Of a DNA stretch of 64,000 bases, positions 29,580 through 36,800 are shown piece after piece. Position 1 is the stretch's first letter. Each line of letters starts with the position of its first letter. A program made the translations under genes and the position numbers. This stretch comes from Paenibacillus physcomitrellae. GTDB lineage: Bacteria > Bacillota > Bacilli > Paenibacillales > Paenibacillaceae. Location of the stretch: positions 3,332,594-3,396,593 of the forward strand of contig NZ_CP022584.1 in assembly GCF_002240225.1 (NCBI RefSeq), read 5' to 3'. The notes under the pieces are model-generated. The model was given only the letters and a program-made list of their open reading frames with translations. It was not told where the DNA came from and searched no databases.

Positions 29580-31192
29580 TCCCCGGCCGGGAACTGGCTG
29601 AAGGTGAACAGGGAAGACGCTGGTTAACGCCGTATACCATCTGCCTGGGGGCCTTCCTGTCGAATCTGTCGGCCGGCATGTTCAACATCGCGCTGGTGGA
29701 CATCTCCGGTGATTTCGGGGTCCAGCTGGCCTCCTCGCAGTGGGTGGTGACCGTTTACCTGCTGATGATAACGATCTGTTTGCCTGTAATGGGCAAGCTG
29801 GGCGATACGTTTGGCAAACAGAAGGTTCATAATACAGGTTATTTTCTCTTTATGCTGGGCGCGCTGCTTTGCGCTTTGGCGCCTTCCTTCAGCCTGCTCG
29901 TTGTCTTCCGGATTCTGCAGGGCTTCGGGGCATCGATGTATCAGGCGACGAACATGGCGCTGATCGTCTCTGTCTATCCGGAGCGCCAGCGCGGCAAGGC
30001 TTTGGGGCTGATCAGCACCTTCGTGGCCGCTGGCTCGATGACCGGGCCAAGTCTGGGCGGCTTCCTGATCGAGTGGTTCTCCTGGCGCACGAATTTCTGG
30101 CTGCTGGCTGCGGCGGCTTTGGGGGCCTGGCTTCTAGCCATGAAGTATATCCCCAAAGAACGTCGGTCCGGCCAGCAGAGCCTGGATTTCACGGGCGCAG
30201 CGCTGTTCGCTGCGGCGCTGACCGGTCTTGTGACAGCGCTTGGTCTGGGCGGAAGCTGGGGCTGGACTTCTCCGGCTGTGCTGCTGCTCCTGCTGCTGTT
30301 TCTGGCAGCGGCTGCCGGGTTTATGGTCTGGTGCCGGCCGGGGCGCTGGGGGGAGCGGAGGTGGAGGGGTGCTGGCGTTAGCGGCTCCCGGGATGGTCAA
30401 GCCCAAAACAAGGATAGCAGCTTGTCGGAGTCTCATGCTGATATGGTGGATTCTCGTACCCCTGTGGGCTCGGGTGCCTTTACTGACTCTAGTACCCTGG
30501 AGGGCTCCCATGCCCCTCTTTCACGGGCGTCTGCCCCGTTTCTGGATCTGGACCTGTTCCGCGACTTCCGCTCCAGCACCGGCATCCTGATTACGGTCGT
30601 CAGCTATATGTCCGCTTTCGCGGTGCAGCTGCTGATGCCGGTGTTCCTGCGGACGGAGCTTGGCATCAGCCCGGCAAGCACCGGGCTGATGATGATGGGC
30701 TATCCGCTGGCGCTGATTCTATCCGCGCCGATCAGCGGGAGCCGCTCGGACAAGCAGGGGCCGATTCCGCTGATGACCAGCGGACTTATCGTGATGGCCG
30801 CGGCGCTGGCCGTGCTGGGCGTGATGACGCCGTCTTTTCCGCCTTACGTAATCGTGGTCATGATTGTGCTGCTGGGCGCGGCCATGGGGATGATCTCTTC
30901 GCCGAACAACAGCCTGGTGATGAGCCGGGCGCCCAAGCAGCAGGCCGGACTGGTCAGCAGCATGCTGGCCTTGTCCCGGAACCTGGGCATGATGTTCGGC
31001 ACGGCTGCGGCGGGTTCCCTGCTGGCCAGCGGGGCCGATGCAGGAAGCGGCGGGGGAGCCGCGCTGACGGCGTACCATACGGTTTTTTCCATGTGCGCAC
31101 TGCTCGTAGTAGTGTTTCTGTCCCTGTTCCTGCTGGCCTCACGGCAAGCAAGGAGGAGACAGACTGAGGAGTCGCAGGCGGCGGGGCATTGA
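29543..31192 (+). CDS. MFS transporter, DHA2 (EmrB/QacA-like), with a hydrophilic insert
   Basis: A 549-residue exporter with about 14 helices and the motif VMGKLGDTFGKQK near residues 77-90. The start lies inside the hydrolase gene, overlapping it by 37 bases, with GCGAGG upstream of the ATG, so translation is coupled. Between a helix ending near residue 262 and the expected FLDLDLFRDF at about 332 sits a low-complexity insert of roughly 65 residues rich in Ser, Arg, Gly and Asp, far longer than the usual loop. It may export a product of the pathway or a toxic compound (inference). Confidence 0.88.
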   Translation: MGLQPGNSRAALIPGRELAEGEQGRRWLTPYTICLGAFLSNLSAGMFNIALVDISGDFGVQLASSQWVVTVYLLMITICLPVMGKLGDTFGKQKVHNTGYFLFMLGALLCALAPSFSLLVVFRILQGFGASMYQATNMALIVSVYPERQRGKALGLISTFVAAGSMTGPSLGGFLIEWFSWRTNFWLLAAAALGAWLLAMKYIPKERRSGQQSLDFTGAALFAAALTGLVTALGLGGSWGWTSPAVLLLLLLFLAAAAGFMVWCRPGRWGERRWRGAGVSGSRDGQAQNKDSSLSESHADMVDSRTPVGSGAFTDSSTLEGSHAPLSRASAPFLDLDLFRDFRSSTGILITVVSYMSAFAVQLLMPVFLRTELGISPASTGLMMMGYPLALILSAPISGSRSDKQGPIPLMTSGLIVMAAALAVLGVMTPSFPPYVIVVMIVLLGAAMGMISSPNNSLVMSRAPKQQAGLVSSMLALSRNLGMMFGTAAAGSLLASGADAGSGGGAALTAYHTVFSMCALLVVVFLSLFLLASRQARRRQTEESQAAGH

Positions 31193-31257
31193 GGGAATGG
31201 GTGGACTGAAGATAGGAGTAAGTAGAGCGAAGGCAGTTGGATAGTGAAAAGGCAATT

Positions 31258-31298
31258 GAAAGGCAGTGCAAGGGTAATTCCTTGGCACTGCCTTTTTT
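31258..31298 (+). terminator. Terminator of the importer/exporter operon
   Basis: AAAGGCAGTGCAAGG pairs with CCTTGGCACTGCCTTT with one bulged base and is followed by T residues. A second perfect small dyad (AGAGGG-TGTC-CCCTCT) at about 31306-31325 lies between it and the converging ATPase gene, without a T tail. Confidence 0.85.
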
Positions 31299-31335
31299 AG
31301 TGCAGTAGAGGGTGTCCCCTCTCCCTGTTTGAGGA

Positions 31336-31992
31336 TTAATAAAGCTGCTCTAATTTCCGCTGATTAATCTGGTAAACGTGGTCACTTAGCAGGTCAATAT
31401 CCTCTTTATTGTGACTTGTCAGCAAAATAGTTTTCCCGGCCTTTTTGAAGTCAAGCAGCATCTGCCGAATGTTGGTTATACTGTCTTGATCCAAGCCGTT
31501 AAAGGGTTCATCAAGCAATAACACCTCCTGATTTTCCATGATAGCTTGCGCAATGGCTAGTTTTTGCTTCATCCCCAAGGAGTAATTTTTTACTTTCTGT
31601 TTCAGCTCAGGATCTAAACCGACCCGCCGCATCACTTCTTTAATGTCCTGGTCGGTGATCAAACGTTGAATATCGGCTAATTTTTTCAGGTTCTCAAATC
31701 CGGATTTGCTCGGGATATAACCTGGGCGATCAATAATAATGCCGAAGTTTTTAGGGAAGGTGGTTCGTTTTGTCCGATATTTGGGATCCATTTCGATGGT
31801 TCCTCCATCTGGTCTCATGAACCCGCAGATCATTTTGAATAATACCGATTTCCCGGACCCATTATGACCTATGATTCCATATATGCGGCCACTGTCGAAT
31901 GAGGCGGCGGCCTGCTCAAAAAGCAGATTTCCTCTAAATGACTTGCTGATTTTTTCAAGCCGGATCAGTGACAAATTAGCTCTCTCCCTCAT
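31336..31992 (-). CDS. ABC ATPase of the AT-rich secreted-protein operon
   Basis: A 218-residue exporter-type ATPase with Walker A GHNGSGKSV (42-50), signature YSLGMKQKLAIAQAI and Walker B LLLDEPFNGLD. The signature has SLGMKQ in place of the common LSGGQ, as seen in bacteriocin-immunity and ABC-2 ATPases. It is the last gene of a four-gene operon and its start overlaps the 505-residue membrane protein gene by 17 bases. Base composition is lower in GC than the operons on both sides. Confidence 0.9.
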   Translation of the reverse strand: MRERANLSLIRLEKISKSFRGNLLFEQAAASFDSGRIYGIIGHNGSGKSVLFKMICGFMRPDGGTIEMDPKYRTKRTTFPKNFGIIIDRPGYIPSKSGFENLKKLADIQRLITDQDIKEVMRRVGLDPELKQKVKNYSLGMKQKLAIAQAIMENQEVLLLDEPFNGLDQDSITNIRQMLLDFKKAGKTILLTSHNKEDIDLLSDHVYQINQRKLEQLY

Positions 31993-33493
31993 GAATTATT
32001 TTTTTGCTGCTGAACAAAAACGCAACGATCGATAGTTCTATCGTTATCCCTAAAAGCAGCTTTAAGCTTGTCATAAATAAATCCTTATGGTCTCCAGAAA
32101 GGAATCCTAAGCTGTTTAATCCTACCGGCAGGAATTGAGCGCTATTTATCATGCCTGTACCGACTAGAATACCCAACGTAGCCAGATTGGAAGAATTTTT
32201 GTTCCAGATCCAATGGACAATAAATACGATTAGCCAGTAGTTCAGCAGCTGCAACAAACCATTTACAAAGTACTGATAGACAAGCTGGTTAAGAGAGACC
32301 GCCGGTAAGGATGGAATTCTGGCCTCCAGGGCCAGCCCTTTTGCTAAGCCAATCAATAGAACGAGCAAAGCCAAAAAAACTAACATGAGACTTAAAAAAA
32401 CAGTATTTCTAAAAAGCAGCTTGATAAACCAACGATAATAGGAACGGTAGCGTAACACCTGATAGTACATCAAACCGTTTGTAAATTCATTGAGCTGATA
32501 TTGGAATAGATAGACGGCTCCGAAGAACACAAGACAATAAAATAAATAGAGGGTTAATGAGAACCCGTCCTTCGATAATCCGAAAAATTGGCCATAGAAA
32601 TAGTCCCAAATGCTATCCAATGAGTCCGTTTGCCCAGCTGCCGACGACAACAGGCCAACCAAACACAGAAGGAAATAAGTCCAATAGGCTTTGGTTTCTT
32701 TGATCCAGGCAAAGATTTTGAATCGAAGCTTTGAAAGCCACACGATTAAATATAGACAGACTATTATTCCAACCAGGATAACGAATGGAAACACCCACGA
32801 TGGAAAAACATAGACGGCTGAGGACAAAATCATGAGATTCTCCATTTTAAGCCAAGCCATCCAAGGGGGAATTATTCGGAAAGAGACCAATGCCCCGATA
32901 AAATAGACCACCGCCAGGATCGATAGACCCAAAGGGCGAGGGAACCATACGTAAAAGGAAGCCATGCTGACATGAACAGCCATAAAAAAGAGTCCGAGCA
33001 GCAGGCCCTGCAGTAGGCTTGCGTATAAAGGGTGCAAGCCAGTTTCCTGGAGGACGATGCTGTAATTACCGGGAATCCTATCTTCCATAGCATAACTGCT
33101 CCAAGTGCCTTCAAAAGGCGTCCCGCGGGCCACGAGTAAAACAATAATGCCCCATAGAATTTCAAACCACAAGAAACTCCTGGTGAATTTAACAAGTGTA
33201 TAGGTCATCCACTGGTTATATCCTTTTACCCTAAGCAGAACTAAATAGTCCCATTCCCGCAATAATAAATAACAGGAATACATGAGTCCAACCGGAAGTA
33301 GAAAATAATAGATTAAAATATGATTATTGAATGACTGTATGATGAAGTCCCACTGATTGAACTCCACTCCATAGAATCTTGCCATTTGACTCAGCTCTCG
33401 CACGAGCAAGGCCTCATAAGGAAATAATACGATAATAATAACGATCCACTTCCATGAGAACCCTTCATTGAAATTAGCTTTCCAGTCCTTCAT
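31976..33493 (-). CDS. Large multispanning ABC membrane subunit with apparent internal duplication
   Basis: 505 residues with about 12 helices and no extracellular domain of note. Two halves look alike: LVLLRVKGYNQWMTYTLVKF and a GIIVLLVARG segment in the first half, YQVLRYRSYYRWFIKLLFRN and LALLVLLIGLAKG in the second. This suggests two fused permease units of the DUF2705/ABC-2 type. It overlaps the upstream permease by ATGA and the ATPase by 17 bases. I infer it forms the transport channel with the 275-residue protein and the ATPase. I do not recognise a characterised homologue. Confidence 0.75.
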   Translation of the reverse strand: MKDWKANFNEGFSWKWIVIIIVLFPYEALLVRELSQMARFYGVEFNQWDFIIQSFNNHILIYYFLLPVGLMYSCYLLLREWDYLVLLRVKGYNQWMTYTLVKFTRSFLWFEILWGIIVLLVARGTPFEGTWSSYAMEDRIPGNYSIVLQETGLHPLYASLLQGLLLGLFFMAVHVSMASFYVWFPRPLGLSILAVVYFIGALVSFRIIPPWMAWLKMENLMILSSAVYVFPSWVFPFVILVGIIVCLYLIVWLSKLRFKIFAWIKETKAYWTYFLLCLVGLLSSAAGQTDSLDSIWDYFYGQFFGLSKDGFSLTLYLFYCLVFFGAVYLFQYQLNEFTNGLMYYQVLRYRSYYRWFIKLLFRNTVFLSLMLVFLALLVLLIGLAKGLALEARIPSLPAVSLNQLVYQYFVNGLLQLLNYWLIVFIVHWIWNKNSSNLATLGILVGTGMINSAQFLPVGLNSLGFLSGDHKDLFMTSLKLLLGITIELSIVAFLFSSKKIIHEGES

Positions 33494-34317
33494 TGGATAC
33501 GTTCCATTCGATTTGAAACTTTAAAATAACCCAGCAGGATTAAACAGATTGCAATTAAAACAGCCGTGGGCACGAATGAGGTCCAAATCGGCTGCTGCGC
33601 GTAATTAAAGGGAAACACTGCCTGGAAAAACTGGTATTTAACTAAGCCGAATGCCCCCATGAAGAAACTCTGGACCAGGTAGAAAGCAAAAGGAATAGAT
33701 AGGGCAAGAAATGGACGGTCTACTAAGAGAACAAGTAAAAAGGCAAACGCTGCAAATAAAGCGGCATTCACGGCTACCCAAAGAGAATAAACCACTCCGT
33801 AGGTCAGGGAGCCGTATTTAAAGAGCTGGCTGAACGTGTTTTGATGAAGCGTATACTCTTTGGCCGTGGTGCCGTTCAAAGCAAAAAACGAAGGGTCATA
33901 CTGAACCAAGCCGATTTGAGGTTCTATGTAGTAAGCGAAAACAAAGTAACCGAATATAAAAATAAAAAATATGCAGAAAGTCAGCATGAAATTGGCTGCG
34001 AACTTGATGCTCAATAGCTTCTTCAACGAAATTCTCAATCTTGTATAGACTATAAAACGATGGCTGACCTCTTGTGCAAATACCCCAGTGTAGACTAGCA
34101 CTGAAAAAATGGCAAAAACAATGGGGACAAAGCTATCCAGGAAAAAGGTAAACACATCGTATTCACTACTAAAGGTATACTCGGAGTACCTGATCAGAAA
34201 ATAAACCATCGGAAGAGCCATAAAAAACAGGCAGCTCAGCAGCCATCTGGCTGTGATAACATTTCTGATTTCATCAGATATGCTGTATTTATTAGGTATG
34301 ATTATGCACCCTTTCAA
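33490..34317 (-). CDS. ABC-2-like membrane protein with an uncertain start codon
   Basis: Up to 275 residues with six predicted helices. The coupling region FAQEVSHRFIVYTRLRISLK after helix 2 resembles ABC-2 permeases. No ATG lies at the beginning. The frame opens with TTG at 34317, which lacks a ribosome site, while AAAGGG is placed 8 bases before non-standard ATA/ATC codons. The hairpin at 34350-34383 sits just upstream. It overlaps the next gene by ATGA. It is probably the second membrane component or an immunity-like protein of the same system (inference). Confidence 0.7.
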   Translation of the reverse strand: MKGCIIIPNKYSISDEIRNVITARWLLSCLFFMALPMVYFLIRYSEYTFSSEYDVFTFFLDSFVPIVFAIFSVLVYTGVFAQEVSHRFIVYTRLRISLKKLLSIKFAANFMLTFCIFFIFIFGYFVFAYYIEPQIGLVQYDPSFFALNGTTAKEYTLHQNTFSQLFKYGSLTYGVVYSLWVAVNAALFAAFAFLLVLLVDRPFLALSIPFAFYLVQSFFMGAFGLVKYQFFQAVFPFNYAQQPIWTSFVPTAVLIAICLILLGYFKVSNRMERIQ

Positions 34318-34349
34318 TCTCGTACAAGACTTGAGTTTTTCAAGATAAA

Positions 34350-34383
34350 GGGGAGTATGACAAAGGTTAATGTCATACTCCCC
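34350..34383 (-). terminator. Intra-operon hairpin between the secreted-protein and transporter genes
   Basis: A perfect 13-bp stem (GGGGAGTATGACA and TGTCATACTCCCC) with an 8-base loop begins 10 bases after the secreted-protein stop codon. The minus-strand tail is TTTATCTTG, a weak U tract. It looks like a partial terminator or RNA-stabilising hairpin that would give more secreted-protein mRNA than transporter mRNA. Confidence 0.7.
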
Positions 34384-34393
34384 GTCATTGTGG

Positions 34394-34798
34394 TTAATTA
34401 CTTCTCCACTTATACACGATATTTGTAGATTTTGTAGTTAATAGATTGGAACTAAAATGAAGCCGAAGATTATCCCCTACTCCTTGAGGAGCGCTTAACT
34501 GATATGTATTTCCACCTTTTACATCTCTTGTCCATGAACCATTGACTCCATTAGAGGTTCCGGAAGTTCCTTCCGTGCGAACATCAATTTCATACCCTTC
34601 GGTTGCATCCATCTGCAATCCAGCTTGTCCAATAGCAGCTTTGGTTTGAGTACTAGAATAAGCACTACCATTCCAACCAGGTAAAGACTTGGATTCTTGG
34701 GAACTCCAAGAACTTCCTGCAAATACGGTGCTACCCATAATCATCATGGATGCGGTTACAGATAGTATAAAGATTTTTTTCCTTGAAATGAAATTCAT
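34394..34798 (-). CDS. Small secreted protein, bacteriocin-like or DUF2712-like
   Basis: 134 residues with a clear Sec signal peptide: MNFISRKKIF, a hydrophobic core and a probable cleavage after VFA. The mature part of about 107 residues has no cysteine and is rich in Ser, Gly, Thr and Asn. It has a beta-type pattern ending in LRLHFSSN and TNIVYKWRSN. The layout resembles small secreted DUF2712-type proteins of Bacilli and, more loosely, lactococcin-972-like bacteriocins, which also have a Sec signal and an ABC partner. I cannot assign it firmly. AAAGGAG precedes the ATG. It is the first gene of the AT-rich operon. Confidence 0.75.
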   Translation of the reverse strand: MNFISRKKIFILSVTASMMIMGSTVFAGSSWSSQESKSLPGWNGSAYSSTQTKAAIGQAGLQMDATEGYEIDVRTEGTSGTSNGVNGSWTRDVKGGNTYQLSAPQGVGDNLRLHFSSNLLTTKSTNIVYKWRSN

Positions 34799-34987
34799 TT
34801 AAACAACTCCTTTATAATATATTAATTACAAAATTATCCTATCATATTATTGGTATTTTTGTAATAATTACCTATTGTTTATTGTATTTAGTAGAAATTA
34901 TGAGATAAATGTTTTAAAAGAAAAGTGTATGGAATGTGTATGGAAATTATACCGAATTCGCTTATCTGTTAGGAGGGAAACAACCTG

Positions 34988-35050
34988 ATGGCTGAAAGCA
35001 AAAGGCTTCATTTTTATATCGTTCCCGACCATATAGAATCATTCCTCTAA
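34988..35050 (+). CDS. Very short open frame with a strong ribosome site
   Basis: Encodes 20 residues, MAESKRLHFYIVPDHIESFL, behind TTAGGAGGGAAACAACCTG, one of the better ribosome sites in this area. The stop overlaps the next ATG by one base (TAATG). It could be a leader peptide or the surviving N-terminus of a decayed gene. I do not recognise it. Confidence 0.3.
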   Translation: MAESKRLHFYIVPDHIESFL

Positions 35051-35217
35051 TGCATAAGCACAAAAACAACTTCACCAGTCAAGGGGATAAGACTACTACA
35101 AGTTGTGACTTGGTTGTAGCTGAAGTTGATAGGAATGAGGTGGCTGAAGTGAACGGAGATCCATACCTCTTAAATCTGCAGATGTGTAGTGAAATTATTC
35201 ACTTTTATTGCTGTTGA
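35050..35217 (+). CDS. Short open frame coupled to the preceding one
   Basis: 55 residues beginning MHKHKNNFTSQG, with a middle DLVVAEVDRNEVAEVNGDPY and ending in HFYCC. Its ATG shares one base with the previous stop, the usual form of translational coupling. Soluble, no signal peptide, four cysteines of which two end the protein. No recognised family; it may be debris. Confidence 0.25.
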   Translation: MHKHKNNFTSQGDKTTTSCDLVVAEVDRNEVAEVNGDPYLLNLQMCSEIIHFYCC

Positions 35218-35312
35218 TAGAACAACTATCTAAGGAAACGCTCAAAGGGATGGAGTCGGATATTCGTCGCCTTGCCTACCATCCCAGTGAAGGTGAACAA
35301 CAGGAAGGGTAG
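35208..35312 (+). pseudogene. Possible 3' remnant of a gene
   Basis: An open frame without an ATG near its beginning that ends LSKETLKGMESDIRRLAYHP followed by SEGEQQEG and TAG. The charged, helical composition looks like real coding sequence. Together with the two frames just upstream it may be what is left of one or more deleted genes next to the AT-rich operon. Confidence 0.25.
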
Positions 35313-35386
35313 ATGAATTGGCACAGGGGATATTATCCAGGTTACTGGATTAAAGTCATAAAATAACAAACTTATGAATGCAGAAC

Positions 35387-35420
35387 AAAACCACATGAGC
35401 ACTGGCCCATGTGGTTTTGT
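35387..35420. terminator. Bidirectional terminator beyond the unknown 252-residue protein
   Basis: AAAACCACATG and CATGTGGTTTT form a perfect 11-bp stem around a 10-base loop. The plus side continues TGTTTG and the minus side TGTTCTG. It lies 29 bases beyond the stop of the minus-strand gene at 35449. Confidence 0.7.
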
Positions 35421-35448
35421 TTGTCGTCCCTTATTTAAAATATAAACC

Positions 35449-36207
35449 TCACAAATCCATATACTTTTCCCGCAGCGTCTGGATGATTGCGCCCATCGTT
35501 TGACCCTTGAAGGCATCTGGAACAGGCTGCCCGCCCGGATGAGCATAGTAGAGGCTTTCCATGCCGTCCTGCTCCTCGGCTGTATAGCCCAGTCCGATCA
35601 GCTTGCTGCGCAGCTTTTCCGGCAGGCGGGCCAGTCCGGTATGCTCCCTGAAGTAGCCGGTGGGGGAGACCCGCACGTCTACGTCGCCGGGGCCGGTCCA
35701 TACGAGCACGAGGTCACGGGAGGTGCGGACGATCCACTGGCCTTTGGAATGCAGGGCAATCCGGCATTGCTCCAGGCCGGCGATGGCGTCAAGATTGACG
35801 CCGAACACGGCATTGATGAGCTTGCGAAGCTCAGGGCCGCTGGTCCGGGCGTCTGCAGACAGCGATGCGAGCTGCTTGTCCAGGGCAGCGGATGGATCCA
35901 GTGGAGCGTGGGTTTGTGCAGGCGTCCGTTCCAGCGCTGCCGCTAGCTCAGGGTCTGCGTTCAGGACAGGAACCCGGTTAAGCTCAATGCCAAAGACGGC
36001 ATACACGATGCGGAATAAGTCGGCGCTGCTGATGGCCTCTTTATAGGTCAGCAGCACTTTATCCATCAGCTCCGCTTTGCTCAGCTTGCTGATGGCTTCG
36101 TCGATTAGCTCCTTGGAGAGAGAGGTCTCTTGCTCCAGGCGCAGTGCTTCAGCGGCACGTTCCATTAGTGAATCCGGATAGATGAGCCCGTTTGATGTAT
36201 CCGTCAT
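35449..36207 (-). CDS. Hypothetical protein with two repeated helical motifs
   Basis: 252 residues, soluble, not recognised. Two similar segments are visible, LFRIVYAVFGIELNRVP near residue 65 and LRKLINAVFGVNLDAIAG near residue 125, separated by an Ala/Pro-rich linker, so the N-terminal half seems to contain a duplicated helical unit. The C-terminal half (WIVRTSRDLVLVWTGPGDVDVRVS) has strand-like hydrophobic spacing. AGGAGGAG lies 11 bases before the ATG; a GTG two codons earlier is possible. It follows the acetyltransferase gene on the same strand with a short gap. Confidence 0.65.
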   Translation of the reverse strand: MTDTSNGLIYPDSLMERAAEALRLEQETSLSKELIDEAISKLSKAELMDKVLLTYKEAISSADLFRIVYAVFGIELNRVPVLNADPELAAALERTPAQTHAPLDPSAALDKQLASLSADARTSGPELRKLINAVFGVNLDAIAGLEQCRIALHSKGQWIVRTSRDLVLVWTGPGDVDVRVSPTGYFREHTGLARLPEKLRSKLIGLGYTAEEQDGMESLYYAHPGGQPVPDAFKGQTMGAIIQTLREKYMDL

Positions 36208-36248
36208 GTACACGTTCTCCTCCTGTGTTTGAGTATGTATAATTTCTC

Positions 36249-36800
36249 CTACTTCTTCCGCTCCACATATTCGCTCTTCAAAATACCCATAACAATCATG
36301 TCCGCATACCGGCCCTGGATAAAATGTTTTTCTCTCAGCCGGCCTTCTTCCTTAAACCCACATTTCAAATAACAATGGTAGGCGCGTTGGTTAAAATCAA
36401 ACACTTCGAGCTGCAGCCTGTGCAGGTTCATCCGGTTAAACGCAAACTCCTGCAGAAGTTTGATCGCTTGGCTTCCATACCCTTTGCCCAAGTGCTCCCG
36501 ATTGCCGAGGACGATCCCCAGCCCGGCGGACCGGTTTTTCCAGTCCAGCTTGAACAGGTCGATCTGCCCAATGTATTCTTCAGTTTCTTTATGGGCGATG
36601 ACAAATCCCCGCTGATGAACGTTGTTGTTGTCCAGCATAGCGTTTAGAAACTGCTCCGTTGCCTGCTCGGTATGAGGATATAAAAAAATATCGGACAGGT
36701 TGTCTACGATCTCCGGATCGTTGACCCAGTTTCTGATGTAAGGCAGATCGCTGCTTTGATATTCCCGTAAAATAATCGAGTCGCCAAGGATTCTCGGCAT
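36249..36800 (-). CDS. GNAT acetyltransferase, RimJ/RimL-like
   Basis: 183 residues with the acetyl-CoA loop in GLGIVLGNREHLGKGYGSQA and the RimL-type C-terminus NLHRLQLEVFDFNQRAYHCY followed by LKCGFKEEGRLREKHF. The start at 36800 is chosen for AAAGGAAG about 9 bases upstream and for the family N-terminus (MPRILGDSIILREY); the frame is open further back to 37004. Substrates of such enzymes are ribosomal proteins, antibiotics or small amines. The neighbours do not decide. Confidence 0.85.
   Translation of the reverse strand: MPRILGDSIILREYQSSDLPYIRNWVNDPEIVDNLSDIFLYPHTEQATEQFLNAMLDNNNVHQRGFVIAHKETEEYIGQIDLFKLDWKNRSAGLGIVLGNREHLGKGYGSQAIKLLQEFAFNRMNLHRLQLEVFDFNQRAYHCYLKCGFKEEGRLREKHFIQGRYADMIVMGILKSEYVERKK

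Larger units (their letters stand above)
34799..35386. other. AT-rich intergenic region with small-ORF debris
   Basis: 34799-34980 is very AT-rich and should hold the promoter of the secreted-protein operon; I could not pick one pair of hexamers with confidence. 34981-35312 contains three short plus-strand frames in succession, listed separately, that look like remnants or very small genes. Nothing else recognisable was seen up to the terminator at 35387. Confidence 0.4.
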
